Assembly (NCBI RefSeq): GCF_001938945.1 | Contig: NZ_MKIO01000041.1 | Span: forward strand, 81,556-145,555 | Reading direction: 5' to 3' | DNA length: 64,000 nt | Origin: Xaviernesmea rhizosphaerae | GTDB lineage: Bacteria > Pseudomonadota > Alphaproteobacteria > Rhizobiales > Rhizobiaceae | Part shown: positions 50,495 to 59,434 of the stretch, one piece after another | Layout: each line of letters starts with the position of its first letter | Position numbering within the stretch: position 1 is the first letter of the stretch | Translations under genes and position numbers: made by a program | Notes under the pieces: model-generated | Told to the model about the DNA's origin: nothing | Seen by the model: only the letters and a program-made list of their open reading frames with translations | Databases searched by the model: none

Positions 50495-51520
50495 TTGCAC
50501 GGGAGAAAAGAGCGTCTGACCATTCATGATTTGGCTGCTGCCGCAGGGGTGAGCATTTCCACGGCATCAAAGGCGCTGAACGGTACGGGTCGGATGGGCA
50601 TGGAAACGCGCGAGCGGGTCAAGCGCGTGGCGCATGAGCTTGGCTTTCGGCCGAATGCCTTGGCGAAAGGTCTTCTGTCGAAGCGGAGTTTTACGATCGG
50701 GCTTCTGACAAATGATACCTATGGCCGCTTTACCCTGCCCGTGATGGCTGGCGTTGCGGAAGCCCTTGTCGATCGTGGTGTCTCGGTTTTTCTCTGCGCC
50801 ATCGAGGACGATCCGGCTTTGGGTCAGATTCATGTCGAGGCGATGCTGGACAAGCAGGTGGATGGCATCATCGCCACAGGCAAGCGTGTCGATCGGTCGC
50901 TGCCGATCGACCTGTCGAACCTGCCGGTGCCGGTTGTCTATGCCTTCACCGAGGGGGCGGCCGGCAGCGTGAGCTTCCGCTCGGACGATGCGCAGGGCGC
51001 GCGTCTGGCAAGCGAATGGCTGATCAGGCAGGGCCGCCATCGGCTTGCGCACATCACCGGGCCGGAAAGCTTCTTTTCGGTGCGTGAAAGAGCCGAGGCG
51101 TTCCGCCTTGTTGCCGGAGGCGAGGCCCCGGTCCTGCATGGCACATGGTCGGAAGGCTGGGGACATGAGGCGGTTGCCCATCTCTGGGACGCGGCGGTGG
51201 CGCGGGCCCAAGACGTGCCGGATGCGATTTTTTGCGGCAATGACCAGATCGCGCGCGGTGTCGTGGATGCCTTGCGCGAACGGGGCCTGAAGGTTCCGCA
51301 GGACGTTTCCATTATCGGCTTCGACAATTGGGAGATTGTCGCTGCCCAGATGCGTCCGCCGCTGACGACGGTGGACATGGAGCTGAAGGAGCTCGGGCGC
51401 CAGGCAGGGCTGACCGTCCTGGCGCTGGCCGAAGGCCAGGTGGTGGAGCCTGGCGTGAGGACGCTGCCGTGCCGGCTGGTGGTGCGGGAGTCATGTGGGG
51501 GCGGAGAGCCCCACAGTTAA
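50495..51520 (+). CDS. LacI family regulator of the GH127 sugar cluster
   Basis: 341 aa. HTH and hinge: LTIHDLAAAAGVSISTASKA, LNGTGRMGMETRERVKRV, GFRPNALAKGLLSKRSFTIG; the sugar domain follows. The first in-frame candidate is TTG (MHGRKERL); no in-frame ATG lies close upstream, so a TTG start is likely. Two palindromic operators precede it. First gene of the cluster with a sugar ABC transporter and a beta-L-arabinofuranosidase. Confidence 0.92.
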   Translation: MHGRKERLTIHDLAAAAGVSISTASKALNGTGRMGMETRERVKRVAHELGFRPNALAKGLLSKRSFTIGLLTNDTYGRFTLPVMAGVAEALVDRGVSVFLCAIEDDPALGQIHVEAMLDKQVDGIIATGKRVDRSLPIDLSNLPVPVVYAFTEGAAGSVSFRSDDAQGARLASEWLIRQGRHRLAHITGPESFFSVRERAEAFRLVAGGEAPVLHGTWSEGWGHEAVAHLWDAAVARAQDVPDAIFCGNDQIARGVVDALRERGLKVPQDVSIIGFDNWEIVAAQMRPPLTTVDMELKELGRQAGLTVLALAEGQVVEPGVRTLPCRLVVRESCGGGEPHS

Positions 51521-51558
51521 ACATGTCGGCGCCGGAGGAGCGCCGCACAAGGGAGGAA

Positions 51559-52800
51559 ATGACCGTGATCAAGACGCTTCTGGCGGCAACGAGCCTTGCT
51601 GCCCTGATGCTGGCGCAGCCTGCCTCAGCAGATACCATCAATATGTGGGTGCGCACCGGCATCGGCGACTCCTTCAAGGAGGTCGTGAAGGCCTACAATG
51701 CCGGGCATGACGACAAGGTGCAGCTGACCGAGGTGCCCTACACCGAGCTGGTGCAGAAATATGCGACCGCGATCGCCGGTGGCCAGGCGCCGGATGCGCT
51801 GTCCATGGATCTGATCTATACGCCGGCCTTCGCCGCCGCCGGCCAACTGGAAGATCTGACCGACTGGGCCAAAAGCCTGCCCTATTTCAATTCCCTGTCG
51901 CCCTCGCATGTCCGTCTCGGCACCTATCAGGACAGGCTGTACGGCCTGCCGCTCTCGGTCGAGACCTCTGTTTTCGCCTGGAACAAGAACCTCTACCGCA
52001 AGGCCGGCCTCGACCCCGAGAAGGCGCCCGCGACCTGGGAAGAGATCACCGCCAATGCGCAGAAGATCCGGGCGCTGGGCGATGACACCTATGGCTTCTA
52101 CTTCTCCGGCGGCGGCTGTGGCGGCTGCATGATCTTCACCTTCACGCCGCTGGTCTGGGGCGCGGGCGCGGACATTCTCTCCGCCGACGGCAAGACGGCA
52201 ACGCTCGACACGCCGGAGATGCGCAAGGCGGTCGATATCTACCGTACCATGATCAAGAAGGATCTGGTGCCGGCCATTGCCGCCAGCGACAATGGCGCCA
52301 ATTTCCTCTCCTTCACCAATGGCCGGATCGGCCAGCAGAGCCTGGGCGCCTTCGCCATCGGCACGCTGGTCACCCAGCATCCCGAAATCGACTTCGGCGT
52401 GACGCTGATCCCCGGCGTCAACGGCAAGCCGTCATCCTTCGCCGGCGGCGACAATCTGGTGGTCACGAAGGGCACGCCCAGGATCGAAGAGGTCAAGACC
52501 TTCATCCAGTACATCTACTCCATGGACGGCCAGAAGATCATGGCCAAATATGGCAGTCTGCCCACCCGCGGCGACATCGCAGACGAGGTGCTGAAGGGTC
52601 TGGACCCGCGCATGGCCGTCGGCCTGAAGGCGATCTCGGTCGCAAAGACGCCCTACACGCTGCAGTTCAACGATCTGATCAACTCCAACAACGGCCCCTG
52701 GGCCGCGTTCATCACAGCCGCCCTGTTCGGCGACGATGTCGACGGCGCCTTCAAGACCGCCCAGGAAGACATGCAGTCGATCATCGACAGCGGCCAGTAA
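51559..52800 (+). CDS. CUT1-type sugar ABC transporter, substrate-binding protein (GH127 cluster)
   Basis: 413-aa periplasmic binding protein of the MalE/SBP_bac_1 type. Signal peptide MTVIKTLLAATSLAALMLAQ, cleavage near ASAD, then TINMWVRTGIGDSFKEVVKA. GLPLSVETSVFAWNKNLYRK AG-type segment (GLPLSVETSVFAWNK, then NLYRKAG) is the family signature. Start: the ATG has GGGAGGAA only 2-3 bp before it, so the in-frame GTG two codons later is also possible. A hairpin and 148 bp separate it from the permeases. Confidence 0.91.
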   Translation: MTVIKTLLAATSLAALMLAQPASADTINMWVRTGIGDSFKEVVKAYNAGHDDKVQLTEVPYTELVQKYATAIAGGQAPDALSMDLIYTPAFAAAGQLEDLTDWAKSLPYFNSLSPSHVRLGTYQDRLYGLPLSVETSVFAWNKNLYRKAGLDPEKAPATWEEITANAQKIRALGDDTYGFYFSGGGCGGCMIFTFTPLVWGAGADILSADGKTATLDTPEMRKAVDIYRTMIKKDLVPAIAASDNGANFLSFTNGRIGQQSLGAFAIGTLVTQHPEIDFGVTLIPGVNGKPSSFAGGDNLVVTKGTPRIEEVKTFIQYIYSMDGQKIMAKYGSLPTRGDIADEVLKGLDPRMAVGLKAISVAKTPYTLQFNDLINSNNGPWAAFITAALFGDDVDGAFKTAQEDMQSIIDSGQ

Positions 52801-52817
52801 CTCTCCCGATGGCCGCC

Positions 52818-52851
52818 GGCCGGAGGCGGATCCCCGGGGTCCCCTCCGGCC
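52818..52851 (+). promoter_or_regulatory. hairpin between binding-protein and permease genes
   Basis: Arms GGCCGGAGG (52818-52826) and CCTCCGGCC (52843-52851), with an inner GGATCCCCGGGGTCC palindrome extending the stem. No U-tract. Placement after the binding-protein stop suggests mRNA stabilisation or partial termination. Confidence 0.6.
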
Positions 52852-52948
52852 TCCTCCCGCCGACGATCGCAAGCCGGCACAGGACCCGTGCCGCCGCCGT
52901 TTACCCCTGACCATCGGCCGGCTCATCTTCTTTCAACGGGAGTTCGCA

Positions 52949-53890
52949 ATGACCTCTGTCGTTTCGTCCAGTCCGCTTCCGGCCACGCGCGCCCGCGGCC
53001 ACAGCCGGCGCCGCCGGCGTGCCTCCACGGGCTGGCGCGGGCTTGCCTATATCGCTCCAGCCATGCTGCTGGTGCTCGTCTTCTTCGTCCTGCCCGTGCT
53101 GCTGACCGTCTGGATGAGCCTGCACAACTGGCCGCTGATGGGCGCGCAGAAATGGATCGGCCTGAAGAATTATACGCGTCTCTTAAGCGACGCCCGCTTT
53201 CTCCAGGCGCTGAATTTCACCGCCTTCTATACGCTCGTCGTCACCATCGCGATCTTCGCCGTGGCCTTCCCGCTGGCGCTGTTCGTGGAAAAGCAGCGCC
53301 GTTTCGTCGGCTTCTACCGCACGGTGATCTTCCTGCCCGTGGTCGTGGGGCTCGCCACCGCCTCGCTGCTCTGGGCCTGGCTCGCCAATGTCGACAGCGG
53401 CTTCTTCAGCCCTTTGCTGAGGCTGCTGGGTCTGGTGGACCGCAGCCCGAACCTCCTGGCGCGTTTCGATACCGCCTTCCTCACCATCATCGTCATGGTC
53501 GTCTGGAAGATCGCCGGCTTCACCATGATCCTGCTGCTCACCGGCCTGCAGGCCATTCCGGCCGAACTGGACGAGGCGGCCCGCATCGATGGCGCGCGGC
53601 GCTTCCAGCGCTTCCGCCACCTGACGCTGCCTCTGATGCGGCGCACGATCGCGCTTGCCCTGATCGTGTCGATCACCGGCTCGATCCTCGCCTTCGACCA
53701 GTTCTACATCATGACCAGCGGCGGGCCGCAGAACCGGATGATCTCGGTGGTCTACTATATCTTCAACCAGTCCTTCGTCTCCTTCAACCTCGGCTATGGC
53801 GCAGCGCTTTCCATCGTGCTGCTCGCAATCCTCGTGGTGATCAGCATCGCCCAGCTGAAGCTGCTGAAGATCGGGGAGGAGCGGCCATGA
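52949..53890 (+). CDS. CUT1-type sugar ABC transporter, permease (MalF-like)
   Basis: 313-aa inner-membrane permease with six helices. An Arg-rich cytoplasmic N-terminus precedes YIAPAMLLVLVFFVLPVLLT; the ATPase-contact EAA loop is ELDEAARIDGARRFQRFRHL. Start at an ATG after CGGGAGTTCGCA. Its stop overlaps the next permease start (ATGA). Confidence 0.92.
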   Translation: MTSVVSSSPLPATRARGHSRRRRRASTGWRGLAYIAPAMLLVLVFFVLPVLLTVWMSLHNWPLMGAQKWIGLKNYTRLLSDARFLQALNFTAFYTLVVTIAIFAVAFPLALFVEKQRRFVGFYRTVIFLPVVVGLATASLLWAWLANVDSGFFSPLLRLLGLVDRSPNLLARFDTAFLTIIVMVVWKIAGFTMILLLTGLQAIPAELDEAARIDGARRFQRFRHLTLPLMRRTIALALIVSITGSILAFDQFYIMTSGGPQNRMISVVYYIFNQSFVSFNLGYGAALSIVLLAILVVISIAQLKLLKIGEERP

Positions 53891-54810
53891 CCATCACCGA
53901 CACCTTCGCGCAGCATCCTGTGCTTTCGGCGGACCGCCCGGCGCAGATGGCGGCCGCAAAAGCGCTGAGAGCAGCGCGCGCCCGCAAGGGGGCGATCGCC
54001 TATCACACGGCCGGAGCCGCCATCGTCCTCTTCTTCGCGGCGCCCTTCGTCATTGCCGGGCTCTCCTCCTTCCGCAACGGGACGGAGGCGCAGACCGCCC
54101 CCCTCCCCCCATGGCCAACCGCCGGCTTCAGCGTCGACAGCTACCGCACGCTGGACAGCTTCGGCGCCGGCATCTGGCAGCATACGGTGAATTCGGCACT
54201 GGTGTCGCTCGCCACGGTTCTGCTCACGGTTCTGGTCAGCCTGCTCGCGGGCTACGGCTTCTCGCGCTACCGCTTTCCCTTCAAGAATGCGCTGTTCGTG
54301 CTGATCATCGCCACGCTGATGATCCCGTTCCAGTCGATCCTGACGCCGCTCTTCATCATTCTGGCCAAGCTCGGGCTCAACAATTCGCTGTTCGGCCTGA
54401 CGCTCGTCTATGTGACGCTGCAGCTGCCCTTCTCCGTCTTCATGATGCGCAACGCCTTCGACGCGGTGCCTAAGGAGATCGAGGAGGCGGCACGCATCGA
54501 TGGCGCGCGCGATCTGAGGCTGCTCGCCCGCGTGCTTCTGCCGCTCGTCCTTCCCGGCGTGGCGACGGTGGCGATCTTCGCCTTCCTCAATGCCTGGAAC
54601 GAGTTCCTGGCCGCGCTCGTGCTGCTGTCCAGCAACGAGCACTACACGCTGCCTGTCCTGATGATGGCCGTGCGCGCCGGGAGGCTTGGCGCCATCAACT
54701 GGGGCGCCGTGCAGGCAGGCGTCGTCGTCATGACCATCCCCTGCCTCTTCGTCTTCCTGCTTCTGCAACGCTACTACATGCGCGGCCTGATGGCCGGCGC
54801 CGTGAAATGA
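53887..54810 (+). CDS. CUT1-type sugar ABC transporter, permease (MalG-like)
   Basis: 307-aa inner-membrane permease, partner of the preceding one. EAA loop EIEEAARIDGARDLRLLARV; C-terminal YYMRGLMAGAVK, the MalG-type ending GLxxGAVK. Helices include IVLFFAAPFVIAGL and LFVLIIATLMIPF. Overlaps the upstream gene by 4 bp. Confidence 0.93.
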   Translation: MTITDTFAQHPVLSADRPAQMAAAKALRAARARKGAIAYHTAGAAIVLFFAAPFVIAGLSSFRNGTEAQTAPLPPWPTAGFSVDSYRTLDSFGAGIWQHTVNSALVSLATVLLTVLVSLLAGYGFSRYRFPFKNALFVLIIATLMIPFQSILTPLFIILAKLGLNNSLFGLTLVYVTLQLPFSVFMMRNAFDAVPKEIEEAARIDGARDLRLLARVLLPLVLPGVATVAIFAFLNAWNEFLAALVLLSSNEHYTLPVLMMAVRAGRLGAINWGAVQAGVVVMTIPCLFVFLLLQRYYMRGLMAGAVK

Positions 54811-54821
54811 AAGGATATCCC

Positions 54822-56789
54822 ATGGACACGACCGCCATGCCGACGGGCCAGACACGCACCCGCACCTTCCGGCCGCTTCCGGTTCCCAGCGTCACGCTGT
54901 CGGGCCTCTTCGGCGCGCGCCAGGACGCGGTCTGCGCGACCACGGCCGAAACCCTGCTCGACCGCTGCGTCGATGCCGGCATGCTCGACGCCATCGACGT
55001 CAGTAAGCCGAGCCCGGGCATCGTCATTCCGCTGCAGCCCTGGTCCGGCTCGACACAGATGTTCTGGGACAGCGACCTCGGCAAGTCGATCGAGACGGTG
55101 GCCTATTCGCTCTATCGCAAGGCCAATCCGGCGCTTGAGGCCCGCGTCGATGCGATCATCGATCTCTATGAAAAGCTGCAGGACGCGGACGGCTATGTGA
55201 ATGCCTGGTTCCAGCGCATCCAGCCGGAGAAGCGCTGGTCGAACCTGCGCGATTTCCATGAGCTTTATTGCGCCGGCCATTTGATGGAAGGCGCGGTGGC
55301 CTATTACCAGGCGACCGGCAAGCGCAAGCTGCTCGACATCATGTGCCGCTTCGCCGATTACATGATCACGGTCTTCGGCCATGGCGAGGGACAGATCCCC
55401 GGCTATTGCGGCCATGAGGAGATCGAGCTGGCCCTGGTCAAGCTTGCCCGCGTGACCGGCGAGCGCAAATATCTCGATCTCTCCAAGTTCTTCATCGACG
55501 AGCGCGGCACCGAGCCGCATTATTTCACGCGGGAAGCGGTTCGCGAGGGCCGCGATCCTGAGAATTTCATCCAGAAAACCTATGAATACAGCCAGTCGCA
55601 CAAGCCTGTGCGCGAGCAGACGGAGGTGGTGGGCCACGCCGTGCGCGCCATGTATCTCTATTCCGGCATGGCCGATATCGCTGCCGAATATGGCGATGAC
55701 AGCCTGACGCGGGCGCTGGAAACGCTCTGGAGCGATCTCGTCAGCCGTCAGATGTACATCACCGGCGGCATCGGCCCGGCGGCCTCCAACGAGGGCTTCA
55801 CCGAGCCTTACGACCTGCCGAACGAAAGCGCCTATGCCGAGACCTGCGCATCGGTCGGCCTTGTCTTCTGGGCCAACCGCATGCTGGGGCGCGGGCCGAA
55901 CCGCGCTTATGCAGACGTGATGGAGCAGGCGCTCTACAATGGCGCGCTCTCCGGCCTGTCGCTCGACGGCAAGACCTTCTTCTATGAAAATCCGCTCGAA
56001 AGCAGCGGCAAGCATCATCGCTGGGTCTGGCATCATTGCCCCTGCTGCCCGCCCAACATCGCCCGGCTCGTCGCCTCGATCGGCTCTTATATGTATGCGG
56101 TGGCCGAGGACGAGATCGCCGTGCATCTCTACGGCGAGAGCCAGGCGCGCTTCGAGATCCGGGGCACAGACGTCACGCTCGCGCAGGAAACCCGCTATCC
56201 GTGGGACGGCGCCATCGCGCTGACGCTCGGCGGCCTTGCAACGCCGCAGGCCTTCGCCATTTCGCTGCGCATTCCCGGATGGGCCAAGGCGGCACGGCTG
56301 ACGGTCGGTGGGCAGGCCGTCGATCTCGATCAGGTCATGATCGATGGCTATGCCCGCATCGAGCGCCTGTGGTCCGCGGGCGATCAGATCCGGCTCGACC
56401 TGCCGCTCAATCCCCGCTTCCTCCATGCCAATCCCCTGGTGCGCCAGGATGCCGGCCGCGCCGCGCTGATGCGGGGTCCGCTGGTCTATTGTGCCGAGGA
56501 GGTCGACAATGGCGCGGGCCTGAACCGCCTGACCGTGACGGGCGACCCGGCCGCGGCGCAGGAGATCGCCGCAGAAGGCCTGGGGGATGCCGTTGCCCTG
56601 GAGCTCGATGCCGAGCGCGACCGGGCCGACTGGGGCGACACGCTTTATCGCGAGACGCCGCCGGCGACGCAGAGCACGCGCGCGCGCTTCATTCCCTATG
56701 CGCTCTGGGACAATCGCGCCCCCGGTGAAATGCTCGTCTGGATGCGAAGGCCCTCGCACGGCCAGGAGAAGACTGGGGGCGGCGCATGA
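54822..56789 (+). CDS. GH127 beta-L-arabinofuranosidase-like glycoside hydrolase
   Basis: 655 aa, close to the 658 aa of Bifidobacterium HypBA1. Key residues expected from that enzyme are in place: acid/base Glu324 (ASNEGFTEPY), zinc ligands Glu340 and Cys342 (YAETCASVG), and Cys408/Cys409 in HCPCCPPN, one being the cysteine nucleophile. No signal peptide, so it acts in the cytoplasm on imported beta-L-arabinofuranosides. Start at MDTTAMPTG, behind AAAGGATATCCC; an upstream ATG overlapping the permease stop is possible. Confidence 0.9.
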   Translation: MDTTAMPTGQTRTRTFRPLPVPSVTLSGLFGARQDAVCATTAETLLDRCVDAGMLDAIDVSKPSPGIVIPLQPWSGSTQMFWDSDLGKSIETVAYSLYRKANPALEARVDAIIDLYEKLQDADGYVNAWFQRIQPEKRWSNLRDFHELYCAGHLMEGAVAYYQATGKRKLLDIMCRFADYMITVFGHGEGQIPGYCGHEEIELALVKLARVTGERKYLDLSKFFIDERGTEPHYFTREAVREGRDPENFIQKTYEYSQSHKPVREQTEVVGHAVRAMYLYSGMADIAAEYGDDSLTRALETLWSDLVSRQMYITGGIGPAASNEGFTEPYDLPNESAYAETCASVGLVFWANRMLGRGPNRAYADVMEQALYNGALSGLSLDGKTFFYENPLESSGKHHRWVWHHCPCCPPNIARLVASIGSYMYAVAEDEIAVHLYGESQARFEIRGTDVTLAQETRYPWDGAIALTLGGLATPQAFAISLRIPGWAKAARLTVGGQAVDLDQVMIDGYARIERLWSAGDQIRLDLPLNPRFLHANPLVRQDAGRAALMRGPLVYCAEEVDNGAGLNRLTVTGDPAAAQEIAAEGLGDAVALELDAERDRADWGDTLYRETPPATQSTRARFIPYALWDNRAPGEMLVWMRRPSHGQEKTGGGA

Positions 56790-57907
56790 ACATGATCGCA
56801 CGTGACATGTCCCATCCGGCCGGCAGCGAAGCGACGGCTGCGGCACCCTCGCCCAGTGTCGAACTCGTGGATGTCTGCAAGAGCTTCGGCGCGCTGCAGG
56901 TGATCCATGGGATCAACCTCACCATCCCCGAGGGCTCCTTCGCCGTCTTCGTCGGCCCGTCAGGCTGCGGAAAATCGACGCTGCTGCGCATGATCGCGGG
57001 GCTGGAAGAGGTGAGCGACGGCCTGATCGCGATCAAGGGACGCGAGGTGACCGATCTCGACCCCTCCGAGCGCGGCATCGCCATGGTCTTCCAGTCCTAT
57101 GCGCTCTACCCGCATATGACCGTGCGCGACAATCTGGCCTTCGGGCTGAAGATGGCACATACGCCGGCTGAGGAGATTGCCGCGCGCGTCGCCGCGGCGG
57201 CCGCGATCCTCAAGATCGAGCCTCTGATGGACCGGCGTCCCGGCCAGCTTTCCGGCGGGCAGCGCCAGCGCGTGGCCATCGGCCGTGCGATCGTGCGCAA
57301 GCCCGACGTCTTCCTGTTCGACGAGCCGCTGTCCAATCTTGACGCGGAACTGCGGGTCTCCATGCGCATCGAGATCGCCCGGCTTCATCGCGAGCTCGGC
57401 AATACGATGATCTACGTCACCCACGACCAGACCGAGGCGATGACGCTCGCGGACCGGATCGTGGTGCTGCGCGACGGGCGGATCGAGCAGGTGGGCAGCC
57501 CGCGCGAGGTCTATCAGGATCCCGACAATCTCTTCGTCGCGGGCTTCATCGGGTCCCCGCGCATGAATATGCTCACCGCCAGCATGCAAGGGGAGGAGCG
57601 CCTTCTTCTGGCGAAGACGGTTCTACCATCCCCTGCGCGCGCAGCATCCGGCGATGTCGTCACCCTCGGCATTCGCCCGGAACATCTGCGCCTTGTCCCG
57701 GACAACGAAGAGGGCCTGTCGGCACAGGTCGATTTCTGCGAATATCTCGGAGGCACCCAGTACCTCTACTGCAGGCTTCCTGACGGTCAGGCGATCGTGG
57801 CCGAACATCGCGATCGCGCCACGGTCTTCGCCGGCGCGCCGGTGCGCCTCGGCTGGAGCACGGGCGATGCCCGGCTGTTCGACAGCCAAGGGCAAAGGCT
57901 TCGCTGA
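56786..57907 (+). CDS. CUT1-type sugar ABC transporter, ATPase (UgpC/MalK-like)
   Basis: 373-aa ATPase. Walker A VGPSGCGKSTLLRMIAGL, Q-loop MVFQSYALYPHMTV, signature LSGGQRQRVAIGRAIV, Walker B VFLFDEPLSNLDAELR, H-loop YVTHDQTEAMTL, then a TOBE domain. Starts with a 4-bp overlap (ATGA) with the GH127 gene. As the only ATPase seen for either CUT1 cluster it might energise both transporters. Confidence 0.92.
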   Translation: MNMIARDMSHPAGSEATAAAPSPSVELVDVCKSFGALQVIHGINLTIPEGSFAVFVGPSGCGKSTLLRMIAGLEEVSDGLIAIKGREVTDLDPSERGIAMVFQSYALYPHMTVRDNLAFGLKMAHTPAEEIAARVAAAAAILKIEPLMDRRPGQLSGGQRQRVAIGRAIVRKPDVFLFDEPLSNLDAELRVSMRIEIARLHRELGNTMIYVTHDQTEAMTLADRIVVLRDGRIEQVGSPREVYQDPDNLFVAGFIGSPRMNMLTASMQGEERLLLAKTVLPSPARAASGDVVTLGIRPEHLRLVPDNEEGLSAQVDFCEYLGGTQYLYCRLPDGQAIVAEHRDRATVFAGAPVRLGWSTGDARLFDSQGQRLR

Positions 57908-57945
57908 AAGCACCCGCAGGGCTCTTCGCTTTGCAAGGCCCGCTG

Positions 57946-57982
57946 GCGTCCATCGCATCGCAAAGCCGATGCCGATGGACGC
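57946..57982. terminator. hairpin between convergent ATPase and ROK genes
   Basis: Arms GCGTCCATCG and CGATGGACGC, perfect 10 bp, with inner CATCG/CGATG pairing. No clean U-tract on the plus side (TCTTGATGCTTTCTG). A probable bidirectional transcript end. Confidence 0.5.
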
Positions 57983-58021
57983 TCTTGATGCTTTCTGTGC
58001 CTTAAAATCCGGCCGCGCTGG

Positions 58022-59203
58022 TTACCGGCTGACGATCCGCCCGTGCTGGCGCAAGACCAGCGCCACGGCGCCCATGACCGTGTCGTCATTGCCCAGAAAA
58101 CGGGCGACGACGATGCGTGGCGGCTTGAGATCGGGAAAATCCGGCTGGGGCAGGATGCTGCGCCGGAAGCTGCGCTCCAGCGGCTCCAGAAAATTCGCGC
58201 CGATCGTCGCCATCTTGCCGGCGATGATGAAGAGCGGCGGGTTGATCATCGTGGCCGTCGTGCCCATGGCCCATCCGGCCTTGCTGGCCGCATCCTCAAC
58301 CAGCCGGCGATAGCCGATCCGCCCTTCCTTCGCATGGGCGACGAATTCCTCGATGGTCTCGGATCTGCCGGTCAGTTGCTGCGCATGGCGCAGCAGATAA
58401 TAGCCGCCGACATAGGTTTGCAAACAACCGCGATTGCCGCATCGGCAGTAGGATCCCTCGGGATCGAGGACCACATGGCCGAATTCCGCCGCGCTGCCGT
58501 TGACCCCGCGCAGGATCACGCCGTTCTGGACGATCGCGCCGCCGACGCCTAGGTCGAACTTGTAGAGCACGAAGTCGCTCTCGCCGACGGCGGCGCCCCA
58601 GGTCATCTCCGCCAGCGCGCCGCAATGGCTTTCGTTCTCGGCATGCAGCGGACAGTCGAGCCGGCGGGAGAAGATCCCGGCGAGGTCGACGCCCGCCCAG
58701 CCGGGCAGGATATCGCCGTTGAGCACCACGCCGCCATAGCTCAAGGGCGCCGAGATGGCGACGCCGACGCCGAGAAGATCGGCGATGGCGATGCCCAGCG
58801 CGGCGCATTGGCCCTGCAGGCTATCACGCACCTGATCGGCCGCCTCCTCCGGCGTGTAGTCCCGCCGGATCGGAATCCAGACATCGGACAGCACCGCATG
58901 GGTCATGTCGCAGATCACGATCCGGATTTCGCCGAGGCCGAGAAGAACGCCGGCGCAGCGCCCTGACGCCGGATTGAGCGACAGAAGCTGCGACGGCCGG
59001 CCCTGGCCATTGGCCTTCGCCTCGACGTCGAGCACGGCTCCGGCATCGCGCAGCTCGCTCAAGGCCGCCGAAATGGTCGAGCGCCCGAGGCCGGTGGATT
59101 TGGATAGCTGGCCCGCGGTCGCCGCGCCGAAGGCGGCCAGGCCGCGCACGACGCGTCCGGCCGGGGATTCCTGGTCAAAAAACAAATCGTTGATGTTCTT
59201 CAT
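58022..59203 (-). CDS. ROK family transcriptional regulator
   Basis: 393 aa. N-terminal wHTH: ATAGQLSKSTGLGRSTISAA then LSELRDAGAVLDVEAKANGQ; C-terminal ROK sugar-kinase-like domain with LGVGGAIVQNG and the zinc motif HVVLDPEGSYCRCGNRGCLQ. NagC/XylR type. Divergent from a sugar ABC operon starting at 59435 (gap of 231 bp), whose sugar is the probable inducer. Confidence 0.92.
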   Translation of the reverse strand: MKNINDLFFDQESPAGRVVRGLAAFGAATAGQLSKSTGLGRSTISAALSELRDAGAVLDVEAKANGQGRPSQLLSLNPASGRCAGVLLGLGEIRIVICDMTHAVLSDVWIPIRRDYTPEEAADQVRDSLQGQCAALGIAIADLLGVGVAISAPLSYGGVVLNGDILPGWAGVDLAGIFSRRLDCPLHAENESHCGALAEMTWGAAVGESDFVLYKFDLGVGGAIVQNGVILRGVNGSAAEFGHVVLDPEGSYCRCGNRGCLQTYVGGYYLLRHAQQLTGRSETIEEFVAHAKEGRIGYRRLVEDAASKAGWAMGTTATMINPPLFIIAGKMATIGANFLEPLERSFRRSILPQPDFPDLKPPRIVVARFLGNDDTVMGAVALVLRQHGRIVSR

Positions 59204-59434
59204 CGCCGGCCTCCCCCCGCCTTGTCGCGTGCGCTGGGATTTATGTCAACTTCTTTCATTTTGCGCTGCAATGTCACCAATGCAGTGCATTATAATGTCA
59301 TATCAGAAAATATATCGCGGATTATCCGGCATTAATCGCCAAAATAAATTCTATATCGAAAAAATTCTTGACGCACCTGCCTGCCTTTGATTGATTGCGG
59401 CAAGCGGAAGAGGAACCGCGTCAGGGAGGCTTTG

